From Streptomyces sp. NBC_01551 (GTDB lineage Bacteria > Actinomycetota > Actinomycetes > Streptomycetales > Streptomycetaceae): 64,000 bases of DNA. A program made the translations under genes and the position numbers. The stretch is from assembly GCF_026339935.1 (NCBI RefSeq), contig NZ_JAPEPX010000001.1, forward strand, positions 5,731,501 to 5,795,500. The letters are read 5' to 3'. The stretch's first letter is position 1; every line of letters starts with the position of its first letter. The notes beneath the pieces were generated by a model. The model saw only the letters and a program-made list of their open reading frames with translations, did not search any database and had not been told where the DNA came from. This document shows positions 33,821 to 42,458 of the stretch, piece by piece.

Positions 33821-34795
33821 CTACTTCGCGAGGGTGATCCGGCGTTCCGCGGAGAACGCTCCCCAGTTGCCGTCGGGCAGGCGGGCCCGCAGTTTCACCG
33901 TCCACGCGGTGCCGGCCGGCTCGGTCACGGTGAGCCGGTGCTCCACCCGGCCGCCCGGGGGCGGGACCGCGGCGCCGATGCCGAATTGGATGACGGTGGT
34001 GGGCCGCCCGTTGACGTAGAGCTGGTACTCGGTGGTGGGGCGGCCGGTGTCCGGGGCGGTCCAGGACAGGGCGACCTCGCCGGGCGAGGCGAGCGCGGTG
34101 AATCCGTCGGGAGAGGTGGCCGGTCCGTCGCCGTCGGCGGGTGGGGTCGTCACGTCCACGGCCGGGCCGTCGGGGGAGGAGTTGTCGGCGCCGTCCCGGG
34201 CGCGGACGGTGAAGGTGTAGACGGTGTCCGGCCGCAGACCGGTGACGGTGGTGCCGGTCTCCCCGGGGCCGGCGGTGTGGATCCGGACGCCCCCCTGGTA
34301 GACGTCGTAGGCCGTCACGCCCGTGTCGTCGGTGGCCGCGGCCCAGGTCAGGCGGGCGGCGCGGGGTCCGTCCGGGCGGCCCGCGGTGGTCGCCGGGGCG
34401 GTGGGGGCCCGCCGGTCGTCGGCCTTGGCGGCCGGGGTGGTGACCGAGGCCGCAGTGCTGGGGCCGGAGAGGTTCCCGGCGGCGTCCTTGGCCCGGACCG
34501 TGAAGGCGTAGGCGGTCAGCGGAGCGAGGCCGGTGACGTCCACCATCGTCTTGTCCGCCGGGAGTTCGCGCACGAGCCGGTCCGCCTGGAACACCTGGTA
34601 GCCGGTCACCCCGTCGGCCTCCGCGGCCGCCCGCCACATGACGTGCACGGAGCCGGCGCTGCCGGCCTGGGCGGTGAGGCCGGCGGGGGGCGGCGGGCCC
34701 TGGGTGTCGGCCGGGGTGCAGGCGGTGAGGGCGACGAGGACCGTGAGGGCGGCCCCGGTGAGGGGGAGGGCGAGCGTGGGGGCGGTGCTTCGCAC
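33821..34795 (-). CDS. Lipoprotein with three fibronectin type III domains
   Basis: A 324-residue exported protein. The signal ends in the lipobox LTAC (Cys near residue 26), so it should be lipid-anchored outside the membrane. Three FN3 repeats follow, at about residues 32-120, 130-215 and 230-320. Each has the W/Y-x-YxVF/YxxG and T-GL-P-T-Y-FTVRA-D pattern, with Pro/Ala-rich linkers. No catalytic domain is present. GTG 34795 is chosen for the GAGGAAGG ribosome-binding site 6 bases upstream. It is divergent from the nickel-type importer, with the Nur-like box between them. It may be an adhesin or carbohydrate-associated protein. Confidence 0.82.
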   Translation of the reverse strand: MRSTAPTLALPLTGAALTVLVALTACTPADTQGPPPPAGLTAQAGSAGSVHVMWRAAAEADGVTGYQVFQADRLVRELPADKTMVDVTGLAPLTAYAFTVRAKDAAGNLSGPSTAASVTTPAAKADDRRAPTAPATTAGRPDGPRAARLTWAAATDDTGVTAYDVYQGGVRIHTAGPGETGTTVTGLRPDTVYTFTVRARDGADNSSPDGPAVDVTTPPADGDGPATSPDGFTALASPGEVALSWTAPDTGRPTTEYQLYVNGRPTTVIQFGIGAAVPPPGGRVEHRLTVTEPAGTAWTVKLRARLPDGNWGAFSAERRITLAK

Positions 34796-34925
34796 GGGGA
34801 GCCTTCCTCGGCTTCCTGGTAAAGGTCTAGACATTTATGGCACGCGGCGTGGCGGCCGGGCAAGACCCTTGCGGCCTGCGGGAGTTGTGATCCGGTTCGT
34901 CTTCTTCTGATCCCTTCTGGCATTA

Positions 34926-34942
34926 TTGCGACCTCTTTGCAA
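34926..34942. promoter_or_regulatory. Nur-box-like inverted repeat upstream of nikA
   Basis: TTGCGA-CCTCT-TTGCAA matches the nickel regulator Nur consensus tTGCaa-N5-ttGCAA at 11 of 12 defined positions with the exact 5-base spacing. An extra base on each side also pairs (ATTGC/GCAAT). It lies 91 bases before nikA ATG 35034. Nur is the nickel-responsive Fur-family repressor of Streptomyces and controls nikABCDE there. Confidence 0.7.
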
Positions 34943-35033
34943 TAGCGGTGCGGTGGCGACTGATCGCGGACAGCGTCATTTCCGGCCACCCACCGGCACC
35001 ACGGCGACACGGCAACACAGGGATGTGCACAGC

Positions 35034-36632
35034 ATGACGGCCCGGACAGCACGGGGAGCGGCCGCGGCGACGCTGGCCCTCGCACTCATCACGGGAGCGG
35101 CGGCCTGCTCGGCCCCCTCGGCGGGCGGCGCGGCGAGCGCCCGGGCGGACTCCGTCGTGGTCGGCACGGCCACCGAGCCGGAGAGCCTGAGCCCGCTGCT
35201 GGGCTACGGCAAGGACGGCAACTCCAAGATCTTCGACGGGCTGCTCACCCACGACGCGGACATGAAGCTGAGGCCCGCACTGGCCGAGGCCCTGCCGGAG
35301 GTCTCCGCGGACGGGCTCACGTACACGTACAAGCTCCGCACGGGCGTGAAGTTCAGCGACGGGCAGCCCTTCAGCGCCAAGGACGTCGTCTTCACCTACC
35401 GGACGATCCTCGACCCCAAGACCAACAACGCGTCCAAGAGCGAACTGGACGCGGTCAAGGACGTGACGGCGCGGGGCGAGGACACGGTCGTCTTCACCCT
35501 CAAGTACCCCTACGCGCCCTTCGCCGAGCGCACCGTGCTGCCCATCGCCCCCGAGCACATCGCGGGCCGGCAGGACGTCAACAGCGGCGACTTCACCACC
35601 CGGCCCGTCGGCACCGGCCCCTACCTGCTCACCGGCTGGTCCAAGGGCGAGAAGCTGAGCTTCAAGGCCAACCCGTCGTACTGGGGCGGCGAACCGGCGG
35701 TGAAGAAGTTCACCATGGCCGTCATCAAGGACGACGACGTACGCGCCACCCGGCTGCGCTCCGGCGAACTCGACGCGGCGATCCTCCCGCCCAACCTCGC
35801 CAAGGGCCTCGGCCGCGACAAGGGGCGCAGGACCTACGCCGCCAAGACCTTCGACTACCGCAACGTGACCCTGCCGACGCACAACACCGTCACCGGTGAC
35901 GTGGCGGTCCGCCAGGCGCTGGACATCGCCGTGGACCGCGAGGCCATGGTCGACCGGCTCCTCGAAGGCGCGGGCAAGCCGGCCTACGGCCCCGTCCCGA
36001 CCGACAGCCCCTGGTTCACGGCCGGCACCGAGCGCGCCCACGACCTCGACAAGGCGAAGAGGATCCTCGACGACGCCGGCTGGCGGACCGGCGAGGACGG
36101 CATCCGCGTCAAGGACGGGGTCCGGGCCTCCTTCCCGCTCTGGTACACCTCCGGCGACAAGATCCGCCAGGACCACGCGCTCGCCTTCGCCTCCGACGCC
36201 AAGAAGGCCGGCATCGAGGTCCGGACCGAAGCCGGGACCTGGGAGGTCATCGAGCCCCGGATGAAGACCGACGCCGTCCTCGCGGGCGGCGGCTCCCCAG
36301 CCGACCCGGACTTCGACCAGTACCTGCTGCTGACCTCCTCGCTCGGCGGTGACGGCTTCAACAACATGGCCCGGTACGACAACCCGGCCGTGGACCGGGC
36401 CCTACAGGACGCCCGCGAGAGCGGCGACCCGGCCGCTCGCAAGGCGGCGTACGACACCGTCCAGCGCGAACTGGTGAAGAACCCCGGTTACGTCTTCCTC
36501 ACCCACATCGACCACCTCTACGTAGTCAACGACACCTGGGACGGGCTCAGCACCCAGGTCGAACCGCACGACCACGGCCTCGGCGCCGGCCCCTGGTGGA
36601 ACGTCGAGACCTGGAAGCCGAAGCAGAAGTGA
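35034..36632 (+). CDS. nikA: Nickel/peptide ABC transporter substrate-binding lipoprotein
   Basis: A 532-residue cluster-C (SBP_bac_5) binding protein. The signal peptide ends in GAAACS (lipobox Cys near residue 25). EPESLSPLLGYGKDGNSKIFDGLLTHD begins the mature fold. AKDVVFTYRTILDPKTNN near 118 and RPVGTGPYLLTGWSKGEKLSFKANPSYWGG near 188-218 are family core. The C-terminal HIDHLYVVN and VEPHDHGLGAGPWW segments are His-rich. The family includes dipeptide and nickel binders. The nickel assignment rests mainly on the Nur-like box and the five-gene layout. It heads the operon. Confidence 0.82.
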   Translation: MTARTARGAAAATLALALITGAAACSAPSAGGAASARADSVVVGTATEPESLSPLLGYGKDGNSKIFDGLLTHDADMKLRPALAEALPEVSADGLTYTYKLRTGVKFSDGQPFSAKDVVFTYRTILDPKTNNASKSELDAVKDVTARGEDTVVFTLKYPYAPFAERTVLPIAPEHIAGRQDVNSGDFTTRPVGTGPYLLTGWSKGEKLSFKANPSYWGGEPAVKKFTMAVIKDDDVRATRLRSGELDAAILPPNLAKGLGRDKGRRTYAAKTFDYRNVTLPTHNTVTGDVAVRQALDIAVDREAMVDRLLEGAGKPAYGPVPTDSPWFTAGTERAHDLDKAKRILDDAGWRTGEDGIRVKDGVRASFPLWYTSGDKIRQDHALAFASDAKKAGIEVRTEAGTWEVIEPRMKTDAVLAGGGSPADPDFDQYLLLTSSLGGDGFNNMARYDNPAVDRALQDARESGDPAARKAAYDTVQRELVKNPGYVFLTHIDHLYVVNDTWDGLSTQVEPHDHGLGAGPWWNVETWKPKQK

Positions 36633-36642
36633 GCCGTACGCG

Positions 36643-37644
36643 ATGATCCGCCGCCTCGTCCGGTTCCCGTGGGGGCCGATGGCGCGCATGGCGGGGCGCC
36701 GGGCCCTGTTCGCCGCCCCCGTCCTGCTCGCCGTCACCTTCGGGGTCTTCGCCGTCGCCGCGCTGTCCCCCTTCGACCCGGTCAAGGCGTACGCCGGCAC
36801 GGCCGGACTCACCGCCTCCCAGGCCGAACTCGACCAGCTGCGCGCCAACCTCGGCGTGGACCGGCCGCTGCCCGAGCGCTGGTGGGACTGGCTCACCTCG
36901 GCGCTCACCGGCGACCTCGGGACCTCGGCCGTCATGCGGCAGCCGGTGGCCGACGTCATAGGCGAACGCGTGGGCTGGTCGGCGCTGCTCGCGCTCTGCG
37001 CGTTCGCGGTGGCGGTACTGGCCGGGACGGGGCTCGGCGTGCTCGCCGCGCGCCGCCAGGGCGGCCCGCTCGACCGGGCCGTCTCCTCGCTCGCGTACAC
37101 CCTGGAAGCGGCCCCCGCCTTCTGGCTCGGGCTGCTCGCCATCTGGTTCTTCTCGGTCCGCCTCGGCGTCCTGCCGTCCGGCGGGCTGACGGACGCGGGG
37201 AGCGACGTGGTCACCTTCGGCCAGGTCGCCTCCCACCTGGTGCTGCCCGCGCTGGTGCTGGGACTCTCCCAACTCCCGTGGTTCTTCCTGTACGTCCGCC
37301 AGGGCGTGGCCGACGCGCTGGACGAGGACCCCGTACGAGGAGCCCGCGCGCGGGGTGTGCGGGAGCGGCGGGTCCTGCTCGGCCACGGTCTCCGCTCCGG
37401 GATGCTCCCGATGCTGACGCTCATCGGGTCGCGGGTGCCGGAGCTGATCACCGGGGCGCTGCTGGTGGAGACCGTGTTCAGCTGGCCGGGCATCGCGGCG
37501 GCCACCGTCCAGGCGGCCACCTCGGTGGACTTCCCGCTGCTGGCGGCGCTGACGGTGCTGGCGACGGCGGCGGTGCTGGCCGGGAACCTGCTGTCCGACC
37601 TGCTGTACGGGGTCGCGGACCCGAGGGTGGGCTTCGATGGCTGA
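36643..37644 (+). CDS. nikB: ABC transporter permease, NikB type
   Basis: A 333-residue inner-membrane permease of the DppB/NikB family with six helices. The N-terminal GRRALFAAPVLLAVTFGVFAVAALSPFDPVKAYAG (residues 14-48) is the usual first helix. The cytoplasmic EAA loop (ARGVRERRVLLGHGLRSGMLP near 242) contacts the ATPases. ITGALLVETVFSWPGIAAATVQAA near 270 is also family-typical. It starts 10 bases after nikA and overlaps nikC by 8 bases. The first extracellular loop is short. Confidence 0.88.
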   Translation: MIRRLVRFPWGPMARMAGRRALFAAPVLLAVTFGVFAVAALSPFDPVKAYAGTAGLTASQAELDQLRANLGVDRPLPERWWDWLTSALTGDLGTSAVMRQPVADVIGERVGWSALLALCAFAVAVLAGTGLGVLAARRQGGPLDRAVSSLAYTLEAAPAFWLGLLAIWFFSVRLGVLPSGGLTDAGSDVVTFGQVASHLVLPALVLGLSQLPWFFLYVRQGVADALDEDPVRGARARGVRERRVLLGHGLRSGMLPMLTLIGSRVPELITGALLVETVFSWPGIAAATVQAATSVDFPLLAALTVLATAAVLAGNLLSDLLYGVADPRVGFDG

Positions 37645-38554
37645 CGTTCGGGCCGGCGTGGGCACTGACGTGAGCACCGGCGTGAGCACCGGCGTACGGG
37701 CCTGGCGCTCGCGCGGGCGCGACCGGCGTTCCACGCGTACCGTGCGGGTGCGGACCTCGGCGGCGGTGGTCGCGCTGATGGTGGCGGCGGTGTTGCTCGT
37801 GCCCCCGCTGGCGCAGCTGGACCAGCAGGCCGTCGACTTGTCGATGAAGCTCCGGCCGCCTTCCTGGGCCCATCCGTTCGGCACCGACGACGTCGGTCGG
37901 GACCTGCTGCTGCGGTGCGTCTACGGGCTGCGGGTCTCGCTGCTGGTCGGCCTGGTGGCGGCGCTGGCCGCGACCGTGATCGGCACGGCGGTGGGCGCGG
38001 CCGCCGGGGCGCTGGGCGGGTGGACCGACCGGCTCGCGATGCGGGCGGTGGACACCCTGTCCTCCATCCCGCACCTGCTGCTGGGCATCTTCATCGTGGC
38101 CGTGTTCCGGCCCGGGGTGTGGCCCGTCGTGGTCTCCGTCGCGCTGACGCACTGGCTGTCGACGGCCCGCATCGTGCGCGCGGAGGTGCTGTCGCTGCGG
38201 TCGCGGCCGTTCGTGGACGCGGCGATCTCGGGCGGGGCCTCGCGGTGGCGGGTCGCCGTGCGGCACCTGGTGCCGGGTGTGCTGCCGCAGGCCGGGCTGG
38301 CGGCGGTGCTGATGATCCCGCACGCGATGTGGCACGAGTCGGCCCTGTCGTTCCTGGGCCTCGGGCTGCCCTCCCACCAGGCCAGCCTGGGCGGCCTCGT
38401 CCAGGGCGCCCGGGGCTCCCTGCTCGCCGGCCACTGGTGGCCCACGCTCTTCCCCGGCCTGCTGCTGATCATCCCGACCCTGGCCCTCGCCGGCCTCGCG
38501 GGCGCCTGGCGCGACCGCCTGAACCCCCGTCGCCGCTCGGAGCTGACCCTGTGA
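37637..38554 (+). CDS. nikC: ABC transporter permease, NikC type
   Basis: A 305-residue permease of the DppC/NikC family. After a basic N-terminus and first helix (VVALMVAAVLLVPPL near 48) comes HPFGTDDVGRDLLLRCVYGLRVSL near 82, the strongest marker of this subfamily. The EAA loop is DAAISGGASRWRVAVRHLVPGVLPQ near 194. LSFLGLGLPSHQASLGGLVQGAR near 236 is conserved. It overlaps nikB by 8 bases and nikD by 4 (GTGA). It forms the membrane channel together with NikB. Confidence 0.9.
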   Translation: MADVRAGVGTDVSTGVSTGVRAWRSRGRDRRSTRTVRVRTSAAVVALMVAAVLLVPPLAQLDQQAVDLSMKLRPPSWAHPFGTDDVGRDLLLRCVYGLRVSLLVGLVAALAATVIGTAVGAAAGALGGWTDRLAMRAVDTLSSIPHLLLGIFIVAVFRPGVWPVVVSVALTHWLSTARIVRAEVLSLRSRPFVDAAISGGASRWRVAVRHLVPGVLPQAGLAAVLMIPHAMWHESALSFLGLGLPSHQASLGGLVQGARGSLLAGHWWPTLFPGLLLIIPTLALAGLAGAWRDRLNPRRRSELTL

Positions 38555-39723
38555 AACCGTTCGGCCGGCCGGACCGGCGCAGTGCAACCCGTCTGGGACG
38601 GGGGACGGGCGGGGGAGGCCCCGCCGGGTCTGCCCCGGCCCCCGTGCTCGCCGTCGACGGGCTGTCCGTCCGCTTCCGGATGCCCGGCGGGCGGTACGTC
38701 GAGGCGGTCACCGACGCCACCTTCGACCTGGCCCCCGGCGAGTGCCTCGCCCTCGTCGGCGAGAGCGGCTGCGGCAAATCCGTCCTCGCCTCTGCCCTCC
38801 TCGGCCTCCTCCCCGACAACGCCGAAACCTCCGGCACGGCCCACCTCGCCCCGCCCGACCCCGGCGGGGCCGAGCCCGGCGGAGCCGACCTCGGCTCGAC
38901 CCGGCCCGGCGGGGCCCACCTTGGCGCGGCCCGGCTTGGTGTGGACGGGCCCGGTGCTGGCCGGCTCGGCTCGGGTGCCTTCGGTGTGGACGGCACCGGG
39001 CGGTCCGGACTTGAGCTGCTCGCCGCCGACGAGCGGACGCTCGCCCGTGTCGTGCGCGGGCGTCGGATCGGGCTGGTGCCGCAGAGTCCGGCCGCGCACC
39101 TGACCCCGGTCCGGACCATCCGCTCGCACCTGGAGGAGACGGTCCGGGAACTCACGCCCACCCCCAAGGCAGGGCTCCGCGCAGCGGCCGAGGCGGCGGC
39201 GCGCCGGGCCGCCTTCCCGGAGAGCCACCTCGACCGCCACCCCCACGAACTCTCCGGCGGCCTCGCCCAGCGCGCCGCCACCGCCCTCGCCCTGATCGGC
39301 GACGCCCCGCTGCTCCTGGCCGACGAGCCGACCACCGGTCTCGACCGGGACCTCGTCCACCGCACCGTCGACGAGCTGCGCGCCCACACCCGCGAGGCCG
39401 GCCGCGCGCTGCTGATGATCACGCACGACCTCGCGGCAGCGCACCGCATCGCGGACACCGTCGCCGTCATGTACGCCGGGCGGATCGTGGAGATCGCGGC
39501 CGCCGGGGCCTTCTTCGGCGAACCCGGCCCCCGCCACCCCTACGCCCGGGGCCTGCTCGACGCCCTTCCCGAGCGCGCCTTCACCCCCATCCCCGGCGCC
39601 CCGCCCGAGCTCGGGGACCTGCCGCGCGGGTGCGCGTTCGCCGCCCGCTGCCCGCGCGCCGACGCCGTCTGCCGCGCCGGGCGGCCCCCGCTCACCGAAG
39701 GGGTGGCCTGCCACCATGCTTGA
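38551..39723 (+). CDS. nikD: ABC transporter ATPase, NikD type, with repeat insertion
   Basis: A 390-residue ATPase. Walker A is GESGCGKS (residues 70-77), the Q-loop Gln is at 178, the signature is LSGGLAQRAATAL near 231, and Walker B is LLLADEPTTGLD near 250. A C-terminal oligopeptide/nickel-type domain follows (HPYARGLLDALPE, then CAFAARCPRADAVC). Between Walker A and the Q-loop, residues about 101-153 are an insertion of imperfect GGAxxLG units (GGAEPGGADLGSTRPGGAHLG) not normal for the family. GTG 38551 overlaps the nikC stop. Confidence 0.9.
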   Translation: MKPFGRPDRRSATRLGRGTGGGGPAGSAPAPVLAVDGLSVRFRMPGGRYVEAVTDATFDLAPGECLALVGESGCGKSVLASALLGLLPDNAETSGTAHLAPPDPGGAEPGGADLGSTRPGGAHLGAARLGVDGPGAGRLGSGAFGVDGTGRSGLELLAADERTLARVVRGRRIGLVPQSPAAHLTPVRTIRSHLEETVRELTPTPKAGLRAAAEAAARRAAFPESHLDRHPHELSGGLAQRAATALALIGDAPLLLADEPTTGLDRDLVHRTVDELRAHTREAGRALLMITHDLAAAHRIADTVAVMYAGRIVEIAAAGAFFGEPGPRHPYARGLLDALPERAFTPIPGAPPELGDLPRGCAFAARCPRADAVCRAGRPPLTEGVACHHA

Positions 39724-40375
39724 GCTGACGGACATCACCGCCGGGTACGACCGCCGCGCCCCGGTGGTGCGCGGCGCGCGGCTCACCCTGCGACCCGGCG
39801 AGGCGCTCGGGCTGCTCGGTCCCAGCGGCTGCGGGAAGTCCACCCTGGCCAAGGTCGCCGCCCTGCTGCACCGTCCCGACCGGGGCACCGTGACCCTCGA
39901 CGGCCGCGCCGTGACCGGCTTTCGCCATCGGGCCCCGCGCTCCCTCCGCGTCGACGTCGGGGTCGTCTTCCAACAGCCCCGCCTGTCGGCTGACCCCCGG
40001 CTGCGGCTGCGCGACCTGGTGGCCGAGCCACTCCGCGCAACCGGCCGACGTAAGGAAGCGGACGCGAGGGTCACCGAGTTGGCGCGTCGCGTCGGCCTCG
40101 GCGCCGACCTCCTCGCCCGGCGCCCGCACGAGGTCAGCGACGGGCAGCTGCAACGCGCCTGCCTGGCACGGGCATTGGTGCTGGAGCCGCGCTGGCTGGT
40201 GTGTGACGAGATGACCGCGATGCTGGACGCCTCCACCACCGCCGCCCTGGTCGGCGTGGTCGAGGAGTATCGCGCCGAGACGGGCGCGGGCCTGCTCGCC
40301 GTCGGCCACGACCCCGTGCTGCTCGCGCGCTGGTGCGACCGGACGACCCACTGGGAAGAGATCGTCAAGGACTGA
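39716..40375 (+). CDS. nikE: ABC transporter ATPase, NikE type
   Basis: A 219-residue second ATPase of the importer. Walker A is GPSGCGKSTLAKVA near residue 35 and the Q-loop is VFQQPRLSADPRL near 83. The signature is VSDGQLQRACLARAL near 139, with SDGQ in place of SGGQ, and Walker B is WLVCDEMTAMLDAS near 160. Compact length and the absence of the oligo/dipeptide C-terminal domain fit NikE-type subunits. It overlaps nikD by 8 bases and ends the operon. An ACCCGT/ACGGGT stem (about 40395-40415) may terminate it. Confidence 0.88.
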   Translation: MLELTDITAGYDRRAPVVRGARLTLRPGEALGLLGPSGCGKSTLAKVAALLHRPDRGTVTLDGRAVTGFRHRAPRSLRVDVGVVFQQPRLSADPRLRLRDLVAEPLRATGRRKEADARVTELARRVGLGADLLARRPHEVSDGQLQRACLARALVLEPRWLVCDEMTAMLDASTTAALVGVVEEYRAETGAGLLAVGHDPVLLARWCDRTTHWEEIVKD

Positions 40376-40473
40376 ACGCCCGTCACGGACGGTCAACACC
40401 CGTTTGGCGGACACGGGTTTCGCCCGAAAGAGCCCCCTTCTGCGCCACCATGGCGCCGCGTAAGGAGGTTTCG

Positions 40474-40668
40474 ATGGTGATTTCCCTCTCCGTGGTCGTC
40501 CTGCTCCTCGTCCTCGCGTGGATCTTCCTGCGCGGCGGCGGCCTGAAGTTCTCACACGCCCTGGTCTGCGTCCTGCTCGGCTTCTACCTCGCGAGCAGCA
40601 GCATGGCCGCGACCATCCACGACGGCCTCGCGGCCACCGCGAGCGTGGTCTCCAGCCTCAGGCCGTAG
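40474..40668 (+). CDS. Small membrane protein
   Basis: A 64-residue protein of two hydrophobic segments (residues 2-18, SLSVVVLLLVLAWIFL, and about 28-48, HALVCVLLGFYLASSSMA), then GLAATASVVSSLRP. The ribosome-binding site AAGGAGG is perfect, 6 bases before ATG 40474. Similar small membrane proteins are common in Streptomyces, often near plasmid-transfer or AfsR-like genes, but I cannot name a function. It stands alone between the importer operon and a secreted protein gene. Confidence 0.8.
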   Translation: MVISLSVVVLLLVLAWIFLRGGGLKFSHALVCVLLGFYLASSSMAATIHDGLAATASVVSSLRP

Positions 40669-40869
40669 CGGCGGCCCGTAACGGCGGCCCGTGGTGGCCT
40701 CCGTAGCGGCACCCCCTGGCGGAGCGGCCTCGATTCTTGATCGACTGTTGCGCCTTCGTGAATCATCCGGCTCCTCCATGGACTCCTCGGGCAGCGCGAC
40801 TTAGCGTCTGGCGGCGGCGCGATGTCAGACGCAGTGTCAACAACACCGAAGAGGATGGGAGGAAGCCCG

Positions 40870-42438
40870 ATGTTCCGAAGAGCGCTGAACTGTGCTGTGG
40901 TCCCGGCCCTCGTCGCCTTCACGGCGATGTACGGGATCGGTCCGGCCCAGGCCGAGGAGATACCCAAGGCCCCCGGCCACCGCCTGGTCAGCCACTACGA
41001 CGGCAGTCCCGCCACCGCCGTCCCGCTCCCCGGCGAACAGCCGCCGCAGCACCCGTACCTCGCGCCCAATGGCCGCAGCGGCATGCACTCGGACGCGGCC
41101 GGCAGCGCCACCTCGCCCTGGTCCGGCCCGCTCGGCAGGAACCCGCAGGTCACCAGCGAGAAGATCGCCGCGCTCGGCGGCGAATGCGCCACCGCCACCT
41201 TCGACTCGGGCGGCCGCCTGGTCACGGTGTGCGGCACGTTCTCCGGCTTCAAGGTCAAGCTCCTCGACCCCCGTACGCTCGCCACGCTCGCGGAACACCA
41301 GCTCCCGCAGCGCTCTTCGACGGTCGAGGCGATCACCTCGCTCGACTTCGCGAAGATCTTCAAGGACACCTCCGGCGGGGCCTACTTCTACCTGGACAAC
41401 CAGGACCGCGCGGTACTGGCCGACTCCCGCCAGCACGTGCTCCGCCTCTCCCACGCGCAGCGGCCCGACGGCAGCTGGGCGTTCACCGTCGACGACGACT
41501 GGGACCTCACCGGTCACGTCCCGCACGACTGCGTCAGCTGGACGAACCTGTGGCCCAGCGGCAGCTGCGACCCCGTCACCTCCGTGATGCCCGACTGGGA
41601 CGGCCGCATCTGGTGGGTCACCCGGCAGGGCCGCGTCGGCACCGTGGACCCGCGGACCTCGCAGATCCGCTCCGTCCTGCTCGCCGGCGAGGAGATCCAG
41701 AACTCCTTCTCGGTCGCCGAGGACGGGGTCTCCATCGTCACCGACCACGCGCTCTACGGCTTCCGCGCCACCGCCGACGGCACCCCCGAGGCACAGTGGC
41801 GCCAGACGTATGACCGCGGCACCGGAACCAAACCCGGCTCCGTGAACCAGGGTTCGGGCACCACCCCGGACCTCTTCGGCAACGGCTACGTCGCCATCAC
41901 CGACAACGCCGACGACCGGATGAACGTCCTGGTCTACAAGCGGGGCGTGGACGTCCCCGCAGGTCAGCGGCTCGTCTGCAAGGTCCCGGTGTTCGGCACC
42001 GGCGCCTCGACCACCGACAACTCCCTGATCACCTGGGGCAACAGCATCGTCGTCGAGAACAACTACGGCTACGAGAACCCCACCACGCTGCTCCTGGGCA
42101 AATCGGTCGTCGGCGGTGTCACCCGCATCGACGTCCGCGCCGACGGCAGCGGCTGCGACACGGTGTGGCAGAGCGGGATCCGCTCACCCTCCACCGTGCC
42201 GAAGCTCTCCACCGCGAACGGGCTGCTCTACTTCTACGAGAAGGAGCCCAACGCCTGGGGCATCGACGCCTGGTACCTCACGGCGGTGGACTTCCGCACC
42301 GGCGAGCGCCGCTGGCGCACGCTGACCGGCACGGGCCCGCTGTACGACAACAACTGGGCCCCGATCACCCTGGGACCCGACGGCACCGCCTACGTCGGCG
42401 TCTTCAACGGCATCATCGCCGTCCGCGACGGGGGCTGA
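40870..42438 (+). CDS. Secreted beta-propeller-like protein of unknown function
   Basis: A 522-residue exported protein. The signal peptide is MFRRALNCAVVPALVAFTAMYGIGPAQAEE, with GGAGG 8 bases before ATG 40870; a longer start at 40822 would bury the signal. The mature part has recurring strands of the type GRIWWVTRQGRVGTVDPRT, GVSIVTDHALYGFRATADG, GNGYVAITDNADDRMNVLVYKRG and DGTAYVGVFNGIIAVRDGG. This suggests a PQQ/WD-like propeller with one chain of 6-8 blades. No catalytic residues are recognised. It stands as a single gene. Confidence 0.8.
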   Translation: MFRRALNCAVVPALVAFTAMYGIGPAQAEEIPKAPGHRLVSHYDGSPATAVPLPGEQPPQHPYLAPNGRSGMHSDAAGSATSPWSGPLGRNPQVTSEKIAALGGECATATFDSGGRLVTVCGTFSGFKVKLLDPRTLATLAEHQLPQRSSTVEAITSLDFAKIFKDTSGGAYFYLDNQDRAVLADSRQHVLRLSHAQRPDGSWAFTVDDDWDLTGHVPHDCVSWTNLWPSGSCDPVTSVMPDWDGRIWWVTRQGRVGTVDPRTSQIRSVLLAGEEIQNSFSVAEDGVSIVTDHALYGFRATADGTPEAQWRQTYDRGTGTKPGSVNQGSGTTPDLFGNGYVAITDNADDRMNVLVYKRGVDVPAGQRLVCKVPVFGTGASTTDNSLITWGNSIVVENNYGYENPTTLLLGKSVVGGVTRIDVRADGSGCDTVWQSGIRSPSTVPKLSTANGLLYFYEKEPNAWGIDAWYLTAVDFRTGERRWRTLTGTGPLYDNNWAPITLGPDGTAYVGVFNGIIAVRDGG

Positions 42439-42458
42439 CCGACCGCGCGGGCACCCGT

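Noticed and set aside
35034..40375. Dipeptide/oligopeptide importer
   Set aside because: Not excluded by protein families, but the Nur-like box and compact NikE-type ATPase make nickel the better reading.
40669..40869. Small gene between the 64-residue membrane protein and the secreted protein
   Set aside because: Only short frames without ribosome-binding sites; it holds a duplicated cggcggcccgt stretch and probably the promoter of the next gene.
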